From CAVWCQ01 sp963753545 (GTDB lineage Bacteria > Chloroflexota > Anaerolineae > Aggregatilineales > Aggregatilineaceae), in NCBI GenBank assembly GCA_963753545.1, contig CAVWCQ010000008.1, forward strand, positions 3,224,001 through 3,288,000: a stretch of DNA of 64,000 bases. The letters are read 5' to 3'. Both the position numbers and the translations under genes were made by a program. The stretch's first letter is position 1; each line of letters starts with the position of its first letter. Positions 19,229 through 29,029 of the stretch are shown piece by piece. A model generated the notes under the pieces. That model saw nothing but the letters and a program-made list of their open reading frames with translations. It was not told the origin of the DNA and searched no databases.

Positions 19229-21266
19229 TCAACTCTGTTCCTTGATTTTGACGCCTAGTTTTAGGGTCACTGTGGTTCCTTTTCCAACGTCACTGTCGAG
19301 CTCAATTGTCCCACCAATATTCTCAACGATACGTTTTGCAATCGGAAGCCCCAAACCAAAGCCGCGTGTGGAATGGGCTTCATCAACACGGAAAAAACGC
19401 TCAAAGACACGTTCTTGCAGTTCTTCTGGAATTCCGATTCCATTATCTTCGATAATGACCGATACGGTCCCGTTCAAGATACAGGTCTCAATGGAAACTT
19501 CAACCGATTTATCTGAGTATTTGAGAGCATTGTCCAGAATATTCTGAACAGCTATAGACAGAAGTTCAGGATCAGCACATACCCACGTATTCGGCGCGTG
19601 TAGATCTAAGTGGATTGATGCCTTCTTTTCCTTAAAGGTGTCCGCCACGCTTGTATAGATTGTTCTCATGAATTCATCAATCAGCAGGTCTGCTGAAGGA
19701 GTTGTTATACTGCTATCCAGACGCGACATTAACACCATTCTATTGATGAGACCATCGATATATTTGCTCTGTTCCTCTATCACATTCATGTGTCGCTGTC
19801 TCTCATCAGGCAGGAGTCGTTTCACCAGATATGAACGAGTGTTGATGATTGAGAGCGGCGTTCTGAACTCGTGTGATGCTTTTTGAATGAATTCCGATAG
19901 GATACGCCTACGTTCCTGTTCTAAAGCCAGGTCAAGAGCCTGTTTTTCATAACGTTTACGTTCAATGATTTCGTGCTTGAGTTTTTCATTGGTTTCCAAT
20001 AATTCTTGTGTTCGTTTTTTAACCCGCTCTTCCAGCGTTGCGCGGGTTATTTCTATTTCAGTTGTCATCTGATTAAACGTTTTGGCAAGTGTCCCCACCT
20101 CATCACTTGATGTTACAGGCGCTCGGATATGTAGTGTACCTTCGGCGACCTGGCTTGCTACCGCTGTGAGCACACGGATAGGCTTAGTGATCCGCCTGGA
20201 TATCATATAGGATGAAATGAAGGCAATAATCGTCAAAAAAAATGCGAGAACTAGAATACCCGTTGTTTGCCGTTGGACTGGTTGAAAAAACTGCGAAGCA
20301 GGCTGGGAGACTACCAGAAACCATGGAACAGTTTCGAGCCTGACAAGAGCTAGACGTTCTTCCCGATCAGAATTGGGAGCTGTGTAACCGGACACAACAT
20401 GTTCCCGGTTGGCATTCGAAAGTACATTCACCAGGGCAGGTATTGGAACACTAACATCATGATCCGATAGAGGAGGCAGCGCATACTGACTTCTGAGCGT
20501 TACAAGTTGCTCTGCTGAAAAACGGGTGATACTACGAAAGAGGAGGTCCTCGTGCTGGGTATCAACGATGCGCACATAATTCTCATCGAATAAGGCAACA
20601 GCTATATTCTGTCCGCGTACACTGTCGAATACGATATTTTGAACGCTTGCAACAGAGATTTAAATCCGCAAAACACCAATAATGGACTGTGGGGCATAAT
20701 TCTCACGTAGGGGAACAGCATAATAATAGTAGATGCCGCTTCGTTCTGGACGATATTGTATGGGAGAGATATTGATCGAGCCTCCCAACAGGGTTGCACG
20801 AAAGTAATCTTGCTCCGAATTCATCTGCACCGATATTCTCCAGTGCGGTATCCAGGATATTTCGCCCATTACGATCGATGATAGCTTGCGATAGGACATA
20901 ATATTGGTCCCAAGGCTCGATTTCGAGTGAATCAAGTGTGATTCGAGTGCGCTCACGAAATTCGGGGTCTTTGCGCTGCTCTTCATCAGCCTGAAGAAAA
21001 TCAACGAGTTGGGGGAGCCTTGAACCAACATTGAAGACTTGTTTATTGCTGCGATTGAACTCATCAATCCTATCAGCTACTTGGCCGGCGCTTACAAGCA
21101 GGTGATTATCGGCCTCTTCAATCAGTTGGCTCCGTAACCATTGGTTGAAGGCAACAACAAACACCACGGTTAGCAACGTGTTGATGAGAAACACACCTAA
21201 CAGTCGTGTTTGAATCGACGCAAATAATCTCGCGACGGGTGGCAGCCGACCGATTCGATTAAGCAA
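19229..21266 (-). CDS. Membrane sensor histidine kinase paired with a binding protein (one frameshift, one in-frame stop)
   Basis: Read from a TTG at 21266, two bases after the binding-protein stop. It has an N-terminal membrane helix (LLGVFLINTLLTVVFVVAF) and an extracytoplasmic sensor region of about 250 residues. A second helix (TGILVLAFFLTIIAFISSYMI) precedes HAMP, a coiled coil, HisKA (His in KASHEFRTPLS) and a complete HATPase domain (NILDNALKYS, DNGIGIP, GFGLGLP). The sensor region is broken near 20830-20831 (one extra base) and by an in-frame TAA at 20660-20662; both sides fit the same domain. No response regulator is adjacent. It probably senses a sugar through the upstream binding protein. 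Confidence 0.85.
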
Positions 21267-21268
21267 TT

Positions 21269-22570
21269 TCAGTCCATGGCCTCAATCGCGGCTTGGGCCT
21301 CTTCCATAATTTCCGGAATTGGGCGATCAGTTTTCAAAACAGCCGCGAGAAGTTCGTTGTAGATTGCCCACGTTTCTCTCGGATTATTTTCCCATTGTGG
21401 GAGGATGGTTAAGCTCTCATTGTACAATAATTCATCAATGAAGGTAGCTGTTGCAGGGTCCACTGTTTCCTGAATACGACTCAATACAGAGCGCCGTACG
21501 GGCAATCGCCCTAATTCAGCAAATACCCGTCCCTGAACGTCTTCGCTGATCAATAATTCGAGCCACTCCTTTGCTAATTCAGGATGGCGGCTTTTGCTCG
21601 GTGCGCCAAACAGTACATTGCCAACCAGCAGGTTTGCCGGATGTCCTTCACGGGGAATAGGAATGCTTGAATAGCGACAGAGTTCACACCCTGCTTTTTG
21701 TGCCCAACCCACATGCCAACTTCCGGCTATCTGGTAAGCGGAACTGCCCCGGAATAGCGCTTCATAGACCTGACCTTCATTGGTGTTGTCAATGAGACCA
21801 GGAGGAGTGTAAGCTGCGATTTCGCGTAACATTTCATAAACAGGTATCGCGTTTGGGTTATCAAACCTTGGAATCGTACAAGCATCATCCGCACAGGGAA
21901 GGGCATCAAGCTGGGCCTGGTAAACAGCGATACGGAAGGCAGAGCCAACTGCTGTTCCGCCGGGGCCTTGCAAAGTGTAGCCAAAATAGTCTCCTGAGCC
22001 AGCATCGCTTATCGCGGCGGCTTCTGCGAGTAATTCATCCCAATATTGCGGTGGCTTATCACAGTCGAGACCCGCAGACTCAATGACAAAGCAGTTTCGT
22101 TCGAATGCGAAAACTCCTGTAAACATCGGTATGGCATAAACGTTGCCCTCGTATACTGCCCCAGCATAGGTTGCGGGTATAAGGTCATCCGCATATTTTT
22201 CAACAATATCATCAAGGGGCAATAGCTCACCTTCTGCTGCAAAAGCACGAAAATAATTCTCGCCAATCACAACATCGGGTGGCCTTCCCATGAGAATGGC
22301 ATTCTGCAAATTCTGCCGTAGGGCCTCATCCCATCCCTGGTCAGTGATGACGATATTTAACTCCGGATGGCGTTCCTGGAATATTTGGGTGATATATTCA
22401 TCAAGTTCCAGCCCTGATGGCCCCCAAACAATAAACGTATTGTCGTCGTCCTGTAGGGTTTCGCCATCAAGTGTATCTTGCAGTGTGGGAGCGGCTTGCG
22501 TCTGAGTTCGATATCCCATCAGGACAATCAGCGTAATCATCATCACTGTTATTAACATTTTTCGCTTCAT
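21269..22570 (-). CDS. Extracellular solute-binding protein, family 1 (sugar), linked to a sensor kinase
   Basis: A 433-residue secreted family-1 binding protein with a signal segment (KMLITVMMITLIVLMG) ending near an Ala-rich site. The body is typical: the FQERHPELNIVITDQ start of lobe 1, RPPDVVIGENYFRAF and PRETWAIYNELLAAVL at the end. Four cysteines cluster at residues about 160-290, unusual for this family. AGGAG precedes the ATG at 22570. No permease follows. Instead a histidine kinase starts two bases after the stop, so the protein more likely presents ligand to the kinase than to a transporter. Confidence 0.88.
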   Translation of the reverse strand: MKRKMLITVMMITLIVLMGYRTQTQAAPTLQDTLDGETLQDDDNTFIVWGPSGLELDEYITQIFQERHPELNIVITDQGWDEALRQNLQNAILMGRPPDVVIGENYFRAFAAEGELLPLDDIVEKYADDLIPATYAGAVYEGNVYAIPMFTGVFAFERNCFVIESAGLDCDKPPQYWDELLAEAAAISDAGSGDYFGYTLQGPGGTAVGSAFRIAVYQAQLDALPCADDACTIPRFDNPNAIPVYEMLREIAAYTPPGLIDNTNEGQVYEALFRGSSAYQIAGSWHVGWAQKAGCELCRYSSIPIPREGHPANLLVGNVLFGAPSKSRHPELAKEWLELLISEDVQGRVFAELGRLPVRRSVLSRIQETVDPATATFIDELLYNESLTILPQWENNPRETWAIYNELLAAVLKTDRPIPEIMEEAQAAIEAMD

Positions 22571-22713
22571 AACCAAAACTCCTGATTATTGTGATTCCCG
22601 AAAACAGTCCTGTTTTACGCTCAAGTTCTCAATTATACGGTCATTATATCATGTTGTTCGGATGTGGAATGAATGAGACAACAAGGGGCAGCCCACGACA
22701 AACTGTGGATACC

Positions 22714-22741
22714 TTGACAGACTTCTCTGTTTGGATATAAA
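22714..22741 (+). promoter_or_regulatory. Promoter of the ROK/sugar transporter operon
   Basis: TTGACA, a 16-base spacer and TATAAA, ending 44 bases before the ROK start codon at 22786. An AGAAGGG ribosome site follows near 22770. Confidence 0.6.
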
Positions 22742-22785
22742 GTTACTTACAAACAGAAAGAAAGAAAGTTCCAGAAGGGTATTTA

Positions 22786-23967
22786 ATGACTCGACATATG
22801 GACAGCGGCCTTATGCGCCGTATCAACCGCTCGGCTATCCTCAAGTTGCTCCGTGACAGTAGCCCCCTTTCTCGCACGCAGATCGCGAAAAGGTTGGATA
22901 TGAGCCTGCCAACGGTGATGCGTATTATTGATGATCTGGTTGAGGAGCGATTGGTACAACCCTGCGGACAGGGTAAATCTACCGGAGGCCGCCCATCTGC
23001 CCTGCTGGAATTCAACGGTCAGGCCTATACGGTCCTGGGTGTTGATCTTGGGGGAATGAAGATGCTGGGCATGATCGCTGATCTATCGGGCAATATCCAG
23101 CATGAGCAATCTATCTCCCTGGCGCATGGTGCTTCGGAAGATGATTATTTACAGGAGCTTCTCAACCTGATTCGCCGTTTATTAGAAGTTCCCCGCCTCC
23201 ACAACCAGCCTATTCTGGGAATTGGTATTGGTGCTCCTGGTATAACGCTTGTCCCTGATGGCGTTGTGAAGTGGGCACCCAGTTTTGGTTGGCGAAACCT
23301 GCCTCTGCAAGACGTGTTGAAGAAGCACTTTGATCTGCCTGTGACTGTCGATAACGATGCAAATCTGTCGGCACTGGGCGAGTGGGGTTTTGGAGCCAGA
23401 GCCGGAGCACATAGTCTTGTTACGATTGTTTTTGGAACGGGTATCGGCGCAGGTATTGTGCTTGATGGGGCAGTATACCGGGGCTATCGCCAGGCCGCTG
23501 CCGAGATTGGCTATATGCTACCTGGAATCCAATTTCTGAAAAAACAATATGACCAGTTTGGCGCACTTGAACTCCTGGCATCTGCTAACGGCATTATCAA
23601 TCGTGCGAGCCAGATTTTAGGTGCGGATCGGACTCCAGAGAATTTAAGCGCTGATTTGATTTTTGAGATGGCACGTCAGGGCGAAAACTGGGCGCAGCAG
23701 GTGGTTGGCGAGATGGTTAACTACCTGGGTCTGGCCATTGCGAACATCAGCGTTCTGCTCGATCCCGAAGTGATTGTATTAGGTGGTGGTGTAGCCGATT
23801 CAGCGGATTTATTTATTGGCCCCATTCTGGAACGGTTGGATGGCACAATCCCATACGCTCCGCAGTTGGTGGCCTCAAATTTAGGTCGCCATGCAACGGT
23901 CATGGGTGCCATTATGCAGGTCATCAATGCGACAGACGAATACTTCTTAATCAAACAACTCGCTTAA
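22786..23967 (+). CDS. ROK-family transcriptional regulator
   Basis: A 393-residue NagC/XylR-like regulator. The N-terminal winged helix is SRTQIAKRLDMSLPTVMRIIDDL, followed by a ROK kinase-like fold: VLGVDLGGMKMLG, GIGAPGI, VDNDANLSALGEWGFGA and FGTGIGAGIVLDGAVYRG. The zinc-binding CxCGxxGC segment of most ROK proteins is absent; after AAEIGYMLPG the sequence goes straight to a Leu/Lys-rich stretch. A pure regulatory, non-kinase role is therefore favoured. It precedes a sugar transporter on the same strand by 75 bases and is the presumed regulator. It stands divergent to the binding protein/kinase pair. Confidence 0.9.
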   Translation: MTRHMDSGLMRRINRSAILKLLRDSSPLSRTQIAKRLDMSLPTVMRIIDDLVEERLVQPCGQGKSTGGRPSALLEFNGQAYTVLGVDLGGMKMLGMIADLSGNIQHEQSISLAHGASEDDYLQELLNLIRRLLEVPRLHNQPILGIGIGAPGITLVPDGVVKWAPSFGWRNLPLQDVLKKHFDLPVTVDNDANLSALGEWGFGARAGAHSLVTIVFGTGIGAGIVLDGAVYRGYRQAAAEIGYMLPGIQFLKKQYDQFGALELLASANGIINRASQILGADRTPENLSADLIFEMARQGENWAQQVVGEMVNYLGLAIANISVLLDPEVIVLGGGVADSADLFIGPILERLDGTIPYAPQLVASNLGRHATVMGAIMQVINATDEYFLIKQLA

Positions 23968-24042
23968 ATTGAGGAGGTGCCTACCGCCAGTCATATTGTT
24001 CGTTTTCACGATAAGACTTATCTGCACAACTAGGAGGACAAA

Positions 24043-25335
24043 ATGAAACGGTGTGTTGCCAGTTTGCTTGTTATTGCAGCCTTCGTCGCCGCTCTTGTCG
24101 CCCCGCTGCATACTCTCAGAGCTGAGGCTCGGGATGATGTTGTGATTAGCATCGTCAGCATGGATCAAGCGGGCATGACTCCCGCTGAACTGGATGAAAT
24201 CGCCCGGCGGTTTGAAGAAACCAATCCCGGCATCAAAGTTGAAACTAATTATGTTCCCTATGAAGGTTTGCACGACCTGCTCGTGACCTCGGTTTCCAGC
24301 AATCCACCCGCCTTTGATATCTTCCTGATGGACGACATCTGGTTTGCCGAATTTGCCGATGCGGGGTGGCTGTTGGACGTTACCGATCGCATCACGCCTG
24401 AGATGCGCGATGGCATCTTCGAAAGCTCCTGGGATATCACCACCGTGAATGACGTGGTGTACGGGATGCCCTGGCTGCTCGACACGAAATACTTCGTCTA
24501 CAATACGCGTATTCTGCAAGAAGCTGGGTTTGATGCGCCGCCTAAGACGTGGGAGGAACTAAACGAGATGTCCCGCGTGATTAAGGATCAGGGGTTGGTC
24601 GAATATCCCATCATCTGGTCATGGGCGCAGCAGGAAGCGATGATCTGCGACTTTGTAACCTTGCTCTATGGTAACGGCGGACAGTTCTTTGATGAGAACA
24701 ACAAGCCAGTTTTCAACAACGAACAGGGAGTCCAGGTTGTCCAGTGGATGGTCGATTCGGTTAATGAAGGGCTGGCTAACCCCTCCTCAATTACCGCCCT
24801 TGAAGGCGATGTTGCCAACGTATTTGCTCAGGGTAATGCGGCCTTTATGTCCAACTGGCTGGGCCTTTATCAGCAGACACAATCCGCCGAGGACTCTCTG
24901 GTCGTCGGTGAAGTTGCTATTGCTCCAATGCCAGTTTTCCAGGCGGCTGCCGATCAGGGTATAGTCAGTTCCAGCATCAACGGCTCGATGGGTTTTGCGC
25001 TGGCCGCAGGCACCGAATACCCGGATGAGGCATGGGCATTTCTGGAGTATTTGACGAGCGAACCGATCCAGATCGAATACTCAGCCCACCAACTGCCAAT
25101 CTGGCAGAATGCTTTTGAGAAACCGGAACTGATTGAAAGCAATCCAGTGACCGTTCCAGCGTTTGCCGCCCAGTTCCCGTATGCTAATATCAGGCCCAAG
25201 GTTCCTTATTACAACGAAGCCTCTCGCATCATACAGATCGCCCTGCAACAAGCATTGACTGGGGACAAGTCACCACAGGAAGCCCTGGATGATGCGGTTA
25301 ACCAGATCGAAGAAGTTCAGTCGATGTACGAGTAG
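24043..25335 (+). CDS. Sugar ABC transporter substrate-binding protein (family 1)
   Basis: A 430-residue secreted binding protein with signal peptide (MKRCVASLLVIAAFVAALVA, cleavage near residue 27-29) and no lipobox. The mature part is family 1: RRFEETNPGIKVETNYVPYEG, PPAFDIFLMDDIWFAEFADAGWL, and the usual EYPDEAWAFLEYLTS near the end. A strong AGGAGG lies 6 bases before the ATG. The two permease genes follow after a hairpin. The ligand is unknown; local genes give no hydrolase. Confidence 0.92.
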   Translation: MKRCVASLLVIAAFVAALVAPLHTLRAEARDDVVISIVSMDQAGMTPAELDEIARRFEETNPGIKVETNYVPYEGLHDLLVTSVSSNPPAFDIFLMDDIWFAEFADAGWLLDVTDRITPEMRDGIFESSWDITTVNDVVYGMPWLLDTKYFVYNTRILQEAGFDAPPKTWEELNEMSRVIKDQGLVEYPIIWSWAQQEAMICDFVTLLYGNGGQFFDENNKPVFNNEQGVQVVQWMVDSVNEGLANPSSITALEGDVANVFAQGNAAFMSNWLGLYQQTQSAEDSLVVGEVAIAPMPVFQAAADQGIVSSSINGSMGFALAAGTEYPDEAWAFLEYLTSEPIQIEYSAHQLPIWQNAFEKPELIESNPVTVPAFAAQFPYANIRPKVPYYNEASRIIQIALQQALTGDKSPQEALDDAVNQIEEVQSMYE

Positions 25336-25360
25336 GAAGCCTACAAACAAACTGCTCTGG

Positions 25361-25385
25361 TGGGGCGGCTCACTGAGTCGCCCCA
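25361..25385. repeat. Stem-loop between binding-protein and permease genes
   Basis: TGGGGCG-G-CTCA pairs with TGAG-T-CGCCCCA around a one- to two-base centre, 26 bases after the binding-protein stop. There is no T-tract. It occupies the same position as the hairpins at 12220 and 61124. Confidence 0.6.
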
Positions 25386-25413
25386 GGAAGAACCATGTTA
25401 TGAGGGCTGAACG

Positions 25414-26361
25414 ATGAGAGTGGCAGTTCGCACACACAAGCCTTTGTTTTCGCTTAATCGAGTACGATCTTTTATCAACCCTGAAACCAACCAGTCTCTC
25501 CTGGCGCTTTTGCTCATTGCTCCCAGTCTGGTGCTAACACTGGGCCTGACTTTGTGGCCCGTGATCAAAACAATGATCCTGAGCTTTCACTTCAGTCTGC
25601 TGTCTCACCCAGAACGCGAAAAATATATTGGCTGGAAGAACTACGAAAATTTCTTAAATAACGCCCAATTCTGGGATTCTATCAAGCGCACAGCTTATTT
25701 TACGTTTGTTTCAGTTGGCCTGGAACTCATATTAGGGCTGCTCATTGCCCTGCTGATTACTCAAAAACTGAAAGGGTGGCGCTTTTTGCGGGTGGCTATC
25801 ATCATCCCCTGGGCCATTCCCACGGTCGTAAATGGGGCACTTTGGCGCTGGATTTTCCAGGCGGACTATGGAGCGCTCAACGGGCTGTTGCTGGATACAG
25901 GGCTGATTCATAAGTATATTCCCTGGCTGGCCGATCCGCAGCGAGCGATGAATCTGGTCATTGTGGCCGACGTGTGGCATACAGTCCCCTTTGTCGTCCT
26001 GATCCTTTCGGCTGCAATGGCTGGTTTGCCGCTCGATCTTTATGATGCTGCTTCCATTGATGGGGCGAATGCACTCCGGCGCTTGGTTCACATTACGCTC
26101 CCACTGCTGCGTCCAGCCTTTATGGTGATCCTGGTTATACGCACTGTTGAGGCCTTTCGTGTCTTTGACATCATCTATATTATGACGCGCGGCGGTCCAA
26201 GTGACGGGACGATGGTCATTTCCTACTTGACCTATCAGGAGACGTTCAGCTTTCTTAAGCTAGGCAGCGGATCGGCGCTTTCATTTCTCGTATCGGCGTT
26301 TGTGCTGTTCCTTTCCTTGATTTATATCCGCCTTCTGTATACCGAAGATGTAGCAGGGTAA
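25414..26361 (+). CDS. Sugar ABC transporter permease, MalF/UgpA type
   Basis: A 315-residue permease with six predicted membrane helices, the first being LLALLLIAPSLVLTLGLTLW. The EAA coupling loop DLYDAASIDGANALRRLVHITLPLLRP is near residue 210. GAGGG lies a few bases upstream of the ATG. It pairs with the next gene, which starts 4 bases after its stop. No ATPase is in the cluster, so an MsmX/UgpC-type ATPase encoded elsewhere is expected. Confidence 0.92.
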   Translation: MRVAVRTHKPLFSLNRVRSFINPETNQSLLALLLIAPSLVLTLGLTLWPVIKTMILSFHFSLLSHPEREKYIGWKNYENFLNNAQFWDSIKRTAYFTFVSVGLELILGLLIALLITQKLKGWRFLRVAIIIPWAIPTVVNGALWRWIFQADYGALNGLLLDTGLIHKYIPWLADPQRAMNLVIVADVWHTVPFVVLILSAAMAGLPLDLYDAASIDGANALRRLVHITLPLLRPAFMVILVIRTVEAFRVFDIIYIMTRGGPSDGTMVISYLTYQETFSFLKLGSGSALSFLVSAFVLFLSLIYIRLLYTEDVAG

Positions 26362-26365
26362 GCAT

Positions 26366-27256
26366 ATGGCAATGCAGCGCTTCTTGTGGCGTGGATTTCT
26401 CTACACCTGTATGGTCCTTGTGTTCGTGGCAATTTTTGCTCCCCTGATCTGGCTGGTGATTTCGAGTATTTCGTCACGGGCGGAACTTTTGGAAACACCG
26501 CCTCACTGGATCCCACATAAACCAACTCTGCAAAATTATAAAAACCTCCTCACGCCTGACGAAGAAGCGTCGCGCACAGCACAGGGTTTCCGCTATGCGC
26601 TGCGCAATAGTCTCGTGGTATCCACCGCTGTAGCAGTGCTAAGCATGTTCTTTGGAATCTTGGCGGCCTACGCCTTTTCCAGATTGAGATTTCCACTGCG
26701 GCGGACCGGTTTAGTCGCCTACATGAGTTTGCGCATGTTGCCAGGGATATCAGTGATTATTCCACTGTATGTCCTGTTGCGAGATGGGGGTAGTATTTTT
26801 AACCTTGTTTTAGGTGAGGGCAGTCTGCTTAATACCCAGCGCGGTTTGATCCTGGTCTATATGAGCTTTACCATCCCATTTGTGATTTACATGATGTCTA
26901 GTTTCTTCCAGACATTACCCTCTGAACTGGAAGACGCAGCACGCGTGGATGGCTGTACTCGTGTGGGAACACTGTGGCGAATCATTCTTCCGGTGGCAAG
27001 ACCCGGCTTAGTTGCGACCGGTGTTTTTGCCTTCTTGCTGGCCTGGGACGAGTTCTTCTTCGCACTGCTTTTGACCAGCACGCCCGACGCAAAGACGATA
27101 CCGGTCATCATTACAGAGTTTACGGGACGGCGCTCTACTGATTTTTCGGCACAGGCCGCCGCTGGAATTTTGGCTGCTTTGCCGCCTGTTTTGCTCGTAC
27201 TGATCTTCCAGCGATATATTGTGCGTGGTCTGACCGCAGGCGCTGTTAAGGGATAA
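26366..27256 (+). CDS. Sugar ABC transporter permease, MalG/UgpE type
   Basis: A 296-residue partner permease. It has an N-terminal helix (LYTCMVLVFVAIFAPLIWLVISSIS), the extracellular PHWIP...YKNLL segment usual in MalG proteins, and the EAA loop LEDAARVDGCTRVGTLWRIILPVARP. The C-terminus is the characteristic QRYIVRGLTAGAVKG. It is the last gene of the ROK operon. About 140 bases without a clear terminator separate it from the convergent aldolase. Confidence 0.92.
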   Translation: MAMQRFLWRGFLYTCMVLVFVAIFAPLIWLVISSISSRAELLETPPHWIPHKPTLQNYKNLLTPDEEASRTAQGFRYALRNSLVVSTAVAVLSMFFGILAAYAFSRLRFPLRRTGLVAYMSLRMLPGISVIIPLYVLLRDGGSIFNLVLGEGSLLNTQRGLILVYMSFTIPFVIYMMSSFFQTLPSELEDAARVDGCTRVGTLWRIILPVARPGLVATGVFAFLLAWDEFFFALLLTSTPDAKTIPVIITEFTGRRSTDFSAQAAAGILAALPPVLLVLIFQRYIVRGLTAGAVKG

Positions 27257-27397
27257 GCACTTGTGGGCGCTAAATAGCCCATCCGCAGCTATTTTCTTGG
27301 GCAAGTAGCCCGTCGATCAAGGAAGGCTGTGTTTGATCACCGATCCATGATCCACCAGCCAATCAGAAAACATGACACGGAGCAAGTAGAGAAGTTC

Positions 27398-28441
27398 CTA
27401 CCAGACTTTGCCACGCGCCGCCACAGCCCAGACTGCCTCGACCTGATCACCTCGATAACCGTACAGGTGATCAGTGAGGTTCACGGCCACACAGACATGC
27501 GCGGGAATCACATGGACACGCTCACCGATGCGTGGGCGCGGATCACAGGCGCTCACATCGACGTGGGCGTGTTCTTCGCTGAGTTTGTAGATCCGTGCCT
27601 GCGGATACTCACGGATCATACCGTAGAGACCATTTAACTGATCGCCGGAGAGCGTTTTGCTGCCGCAATCCAGGATAACCCGCTCCGGTACGGGATGGCT
27701 GACCACCGTCGCGAGAATTGTCAGCGCGCAGTCCTCAAACGTCGCTGAACCCGCATGAACCTGAGTGCAGTCATTAAAAATATACGTTCCCACGCGCATC
27801 TCGGTCAGTTCGGGAAAATCGTGCATATCCATTGTCGCCGGAGTTCCGCCGCCGCTGATCGTTTCTACCCGGAATCCTGCCTCGTTCAGCCGTGCGAGCG
27901 CGTTCAGCAGAGCCGGGCGATTCACAGTATGACTCGGATAAACGACCATCCCCGCGAAATGCAGATAGGGTGAGTTGGCAATCTGCCGGGCAAGATCCAC
28001 TACGCGTTCCGGGGATGTGCCTGTGCGCCGAATATCCGTGCCGATATCCACCAGAACATGAATCTGGGATTTCGCGGCGTTCGAGGCATCAGCCAATCCA
28101 GCCACGACAACCGGATCATCCGCTGACACGCTGATCCGGCAGCGTGTCGCTAACTCTGCGAGGCGTGCGGTTTTCTGTGATCCCACGATATTGTAGGGGA
28201 TCTGGATATCGGTAAATCCGGCATCCACAAACACTTCCGCTTCGGTCACTTTCTGACAGGCAATCCCTACCGCACCTGCTTCGATCTGCATCCGGGCAAT
28301 CTCCGGAACTTTATGCGTTTTGATATGCGGGCGAAACGCAATGCCAAGTGTGTCGCAGCGAGCTTGCATCGCTGCGATGTTGCGTTTCATCAGGTCACAG
28401 TCAATCACGAGTGAAGGAGTATCCAAATCTGCGAGTTTCAT
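27398..28441 (-). CDS. D-threonine aldolase / D-serine dehydratase-like PLP enzyme
   Basis: A 347-residue fold-type III (alanine racemase-like) PLP protein. The N-terminus DLDTPSLVIDCDLMKRNI and the PLP lysine in RPHIKTHK are diagnostic of the D-threonine aldolase/DSD family. The C-terminal metal-binding pair His-x-Cys appears in HVIPAHVCVAVNL. The ATG at 28441 is preceded by CAGGTGA, so I reject the 18-codon-longer in-frame start. Such enzymes split D-beta-hydroxy amino acids to glycine plus an aldehyde, or deaminate D-serine. The sequence does not settle which. It is monocistronic, and one of the long-range repeats lies upstream. Confidence 0.85.
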   Translation of the reverse strand: MKLADLDTPSLVIDCDLMKRNIAAMQARCDTLGIAFRPHIKTHKVPEIARMQIEAGAVGIACQKVTEAEVFVDAGFTDIQIPYNIVGSQKTARLAELATRCRISVSADDPVVVAGLADASNAAKSQIHVLVDIGTDIRRTGTSPERVVDLARQIANSPYLHFAGMVVYPSHTVNRPALLNALARLNEAGFRVETISGGGTPATMDMHDFPELTEMRVGTYIFNDCTQVHAGSATFEDCALTILATVVSHPVPERVILDCGSKTLSGDQLNGLYGMIREYPQARIYKLSEEHAHVDVSACDPRPRIGERVHVIPAHVCVAVNLTDHLYGYRGDQVEAVWAVAARGKVW

Positions 28442-28595
28442 AAATTCACCTGTTTTTGAGGATATTTCGGTGCCCGGCGCAATCAGCGAAATCACCCGTA
28501 CGGTTACCTACCCCGCCCTTCAAAGTAGCCGGACCCCTGTTTTCAAAGCGTCAACTGTCGATTAGAGCTTGTTATGCACTTGTAGGGCGTGTTAC

Positions 28596-28643
28596 GTTCT
28601 CACTAACAAACTTTTCAAAAAAATTAGTTGATCACTTCGCCGC
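28596..28643 (+). repeat. Long-range inverted repeat, block 1 (left copy)
   Basis: 48 bases that match the reverse complement of 50750-50797 with 3 mismatches. The core AACAAACTTTT...AATTAGTT is itself nearly palindromic and is followed by GATCACTTCGCCGC. Confidence 0.85.
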
Positions 28644-28834
28644 CGTGAGCGATCTGCTACCCCCCCCTTTTCGGTTTCATGACTAACTGTTTCCTAACCG
28701 CGTCCCTACTTCCGTTTTTGGCCTATTTTTCAGGGCGGGTATTACAGTGGTGTACGGCAAGCCGCGCCCCAAAACGTTGGTCCAAACAGCCAGGATGGCA
28801 ATGAACCTATTCGTAGAATACACCTAATGTGCCT

Positions 28835-28896
28835 TCTAAAATACTCCTTTAAAGGTGAACCTTAAGTACTAATTTGAAGATATAGGAGATAAAAAA
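28835..28896 (+). repeat. Long-range inverted repeat, block 2 (left copy)
   Basis: 62 bases that match the reverse complement of 50527-50588 with 3 mismatches. It contains TTTAAAG and CCTTAAGTACTAATTTGAAG. It is not coding in any obvious frame. Confidence 0.9.
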
Positions 28897-29029
28897 GTGA
28901 ATAACAGGCCCCAGGTAGTTAGCCTTTTTCGTAGTCTACATCCTTCGTTCAATGATTGTATGCGGATGGCAGGATTTGAAAAAGGAAGGGGCAGGACAGT
29001 CTATTCGCGTCCCTTCGACCTCACGGCTA

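Larger units (their letters stand above)
28442..29029. other. 588-base intergenic region carrying long-range repeat copies
   Basis: No gene is apparent here. It holds two blocks (28596-28643 and 28835-28896) that recur inverted at 50.5-50.8 kb. It also has a run of eight C (28660-28667) whose surroundings also resemble part of the other region. Confidence 0.6.

Noticed and set aside
28660..28667. The eight-C run as a phase-variation tract.
   Set aside because: It lies outside any gene and promoter that I can identify, and is part of the repeated noncoding region.
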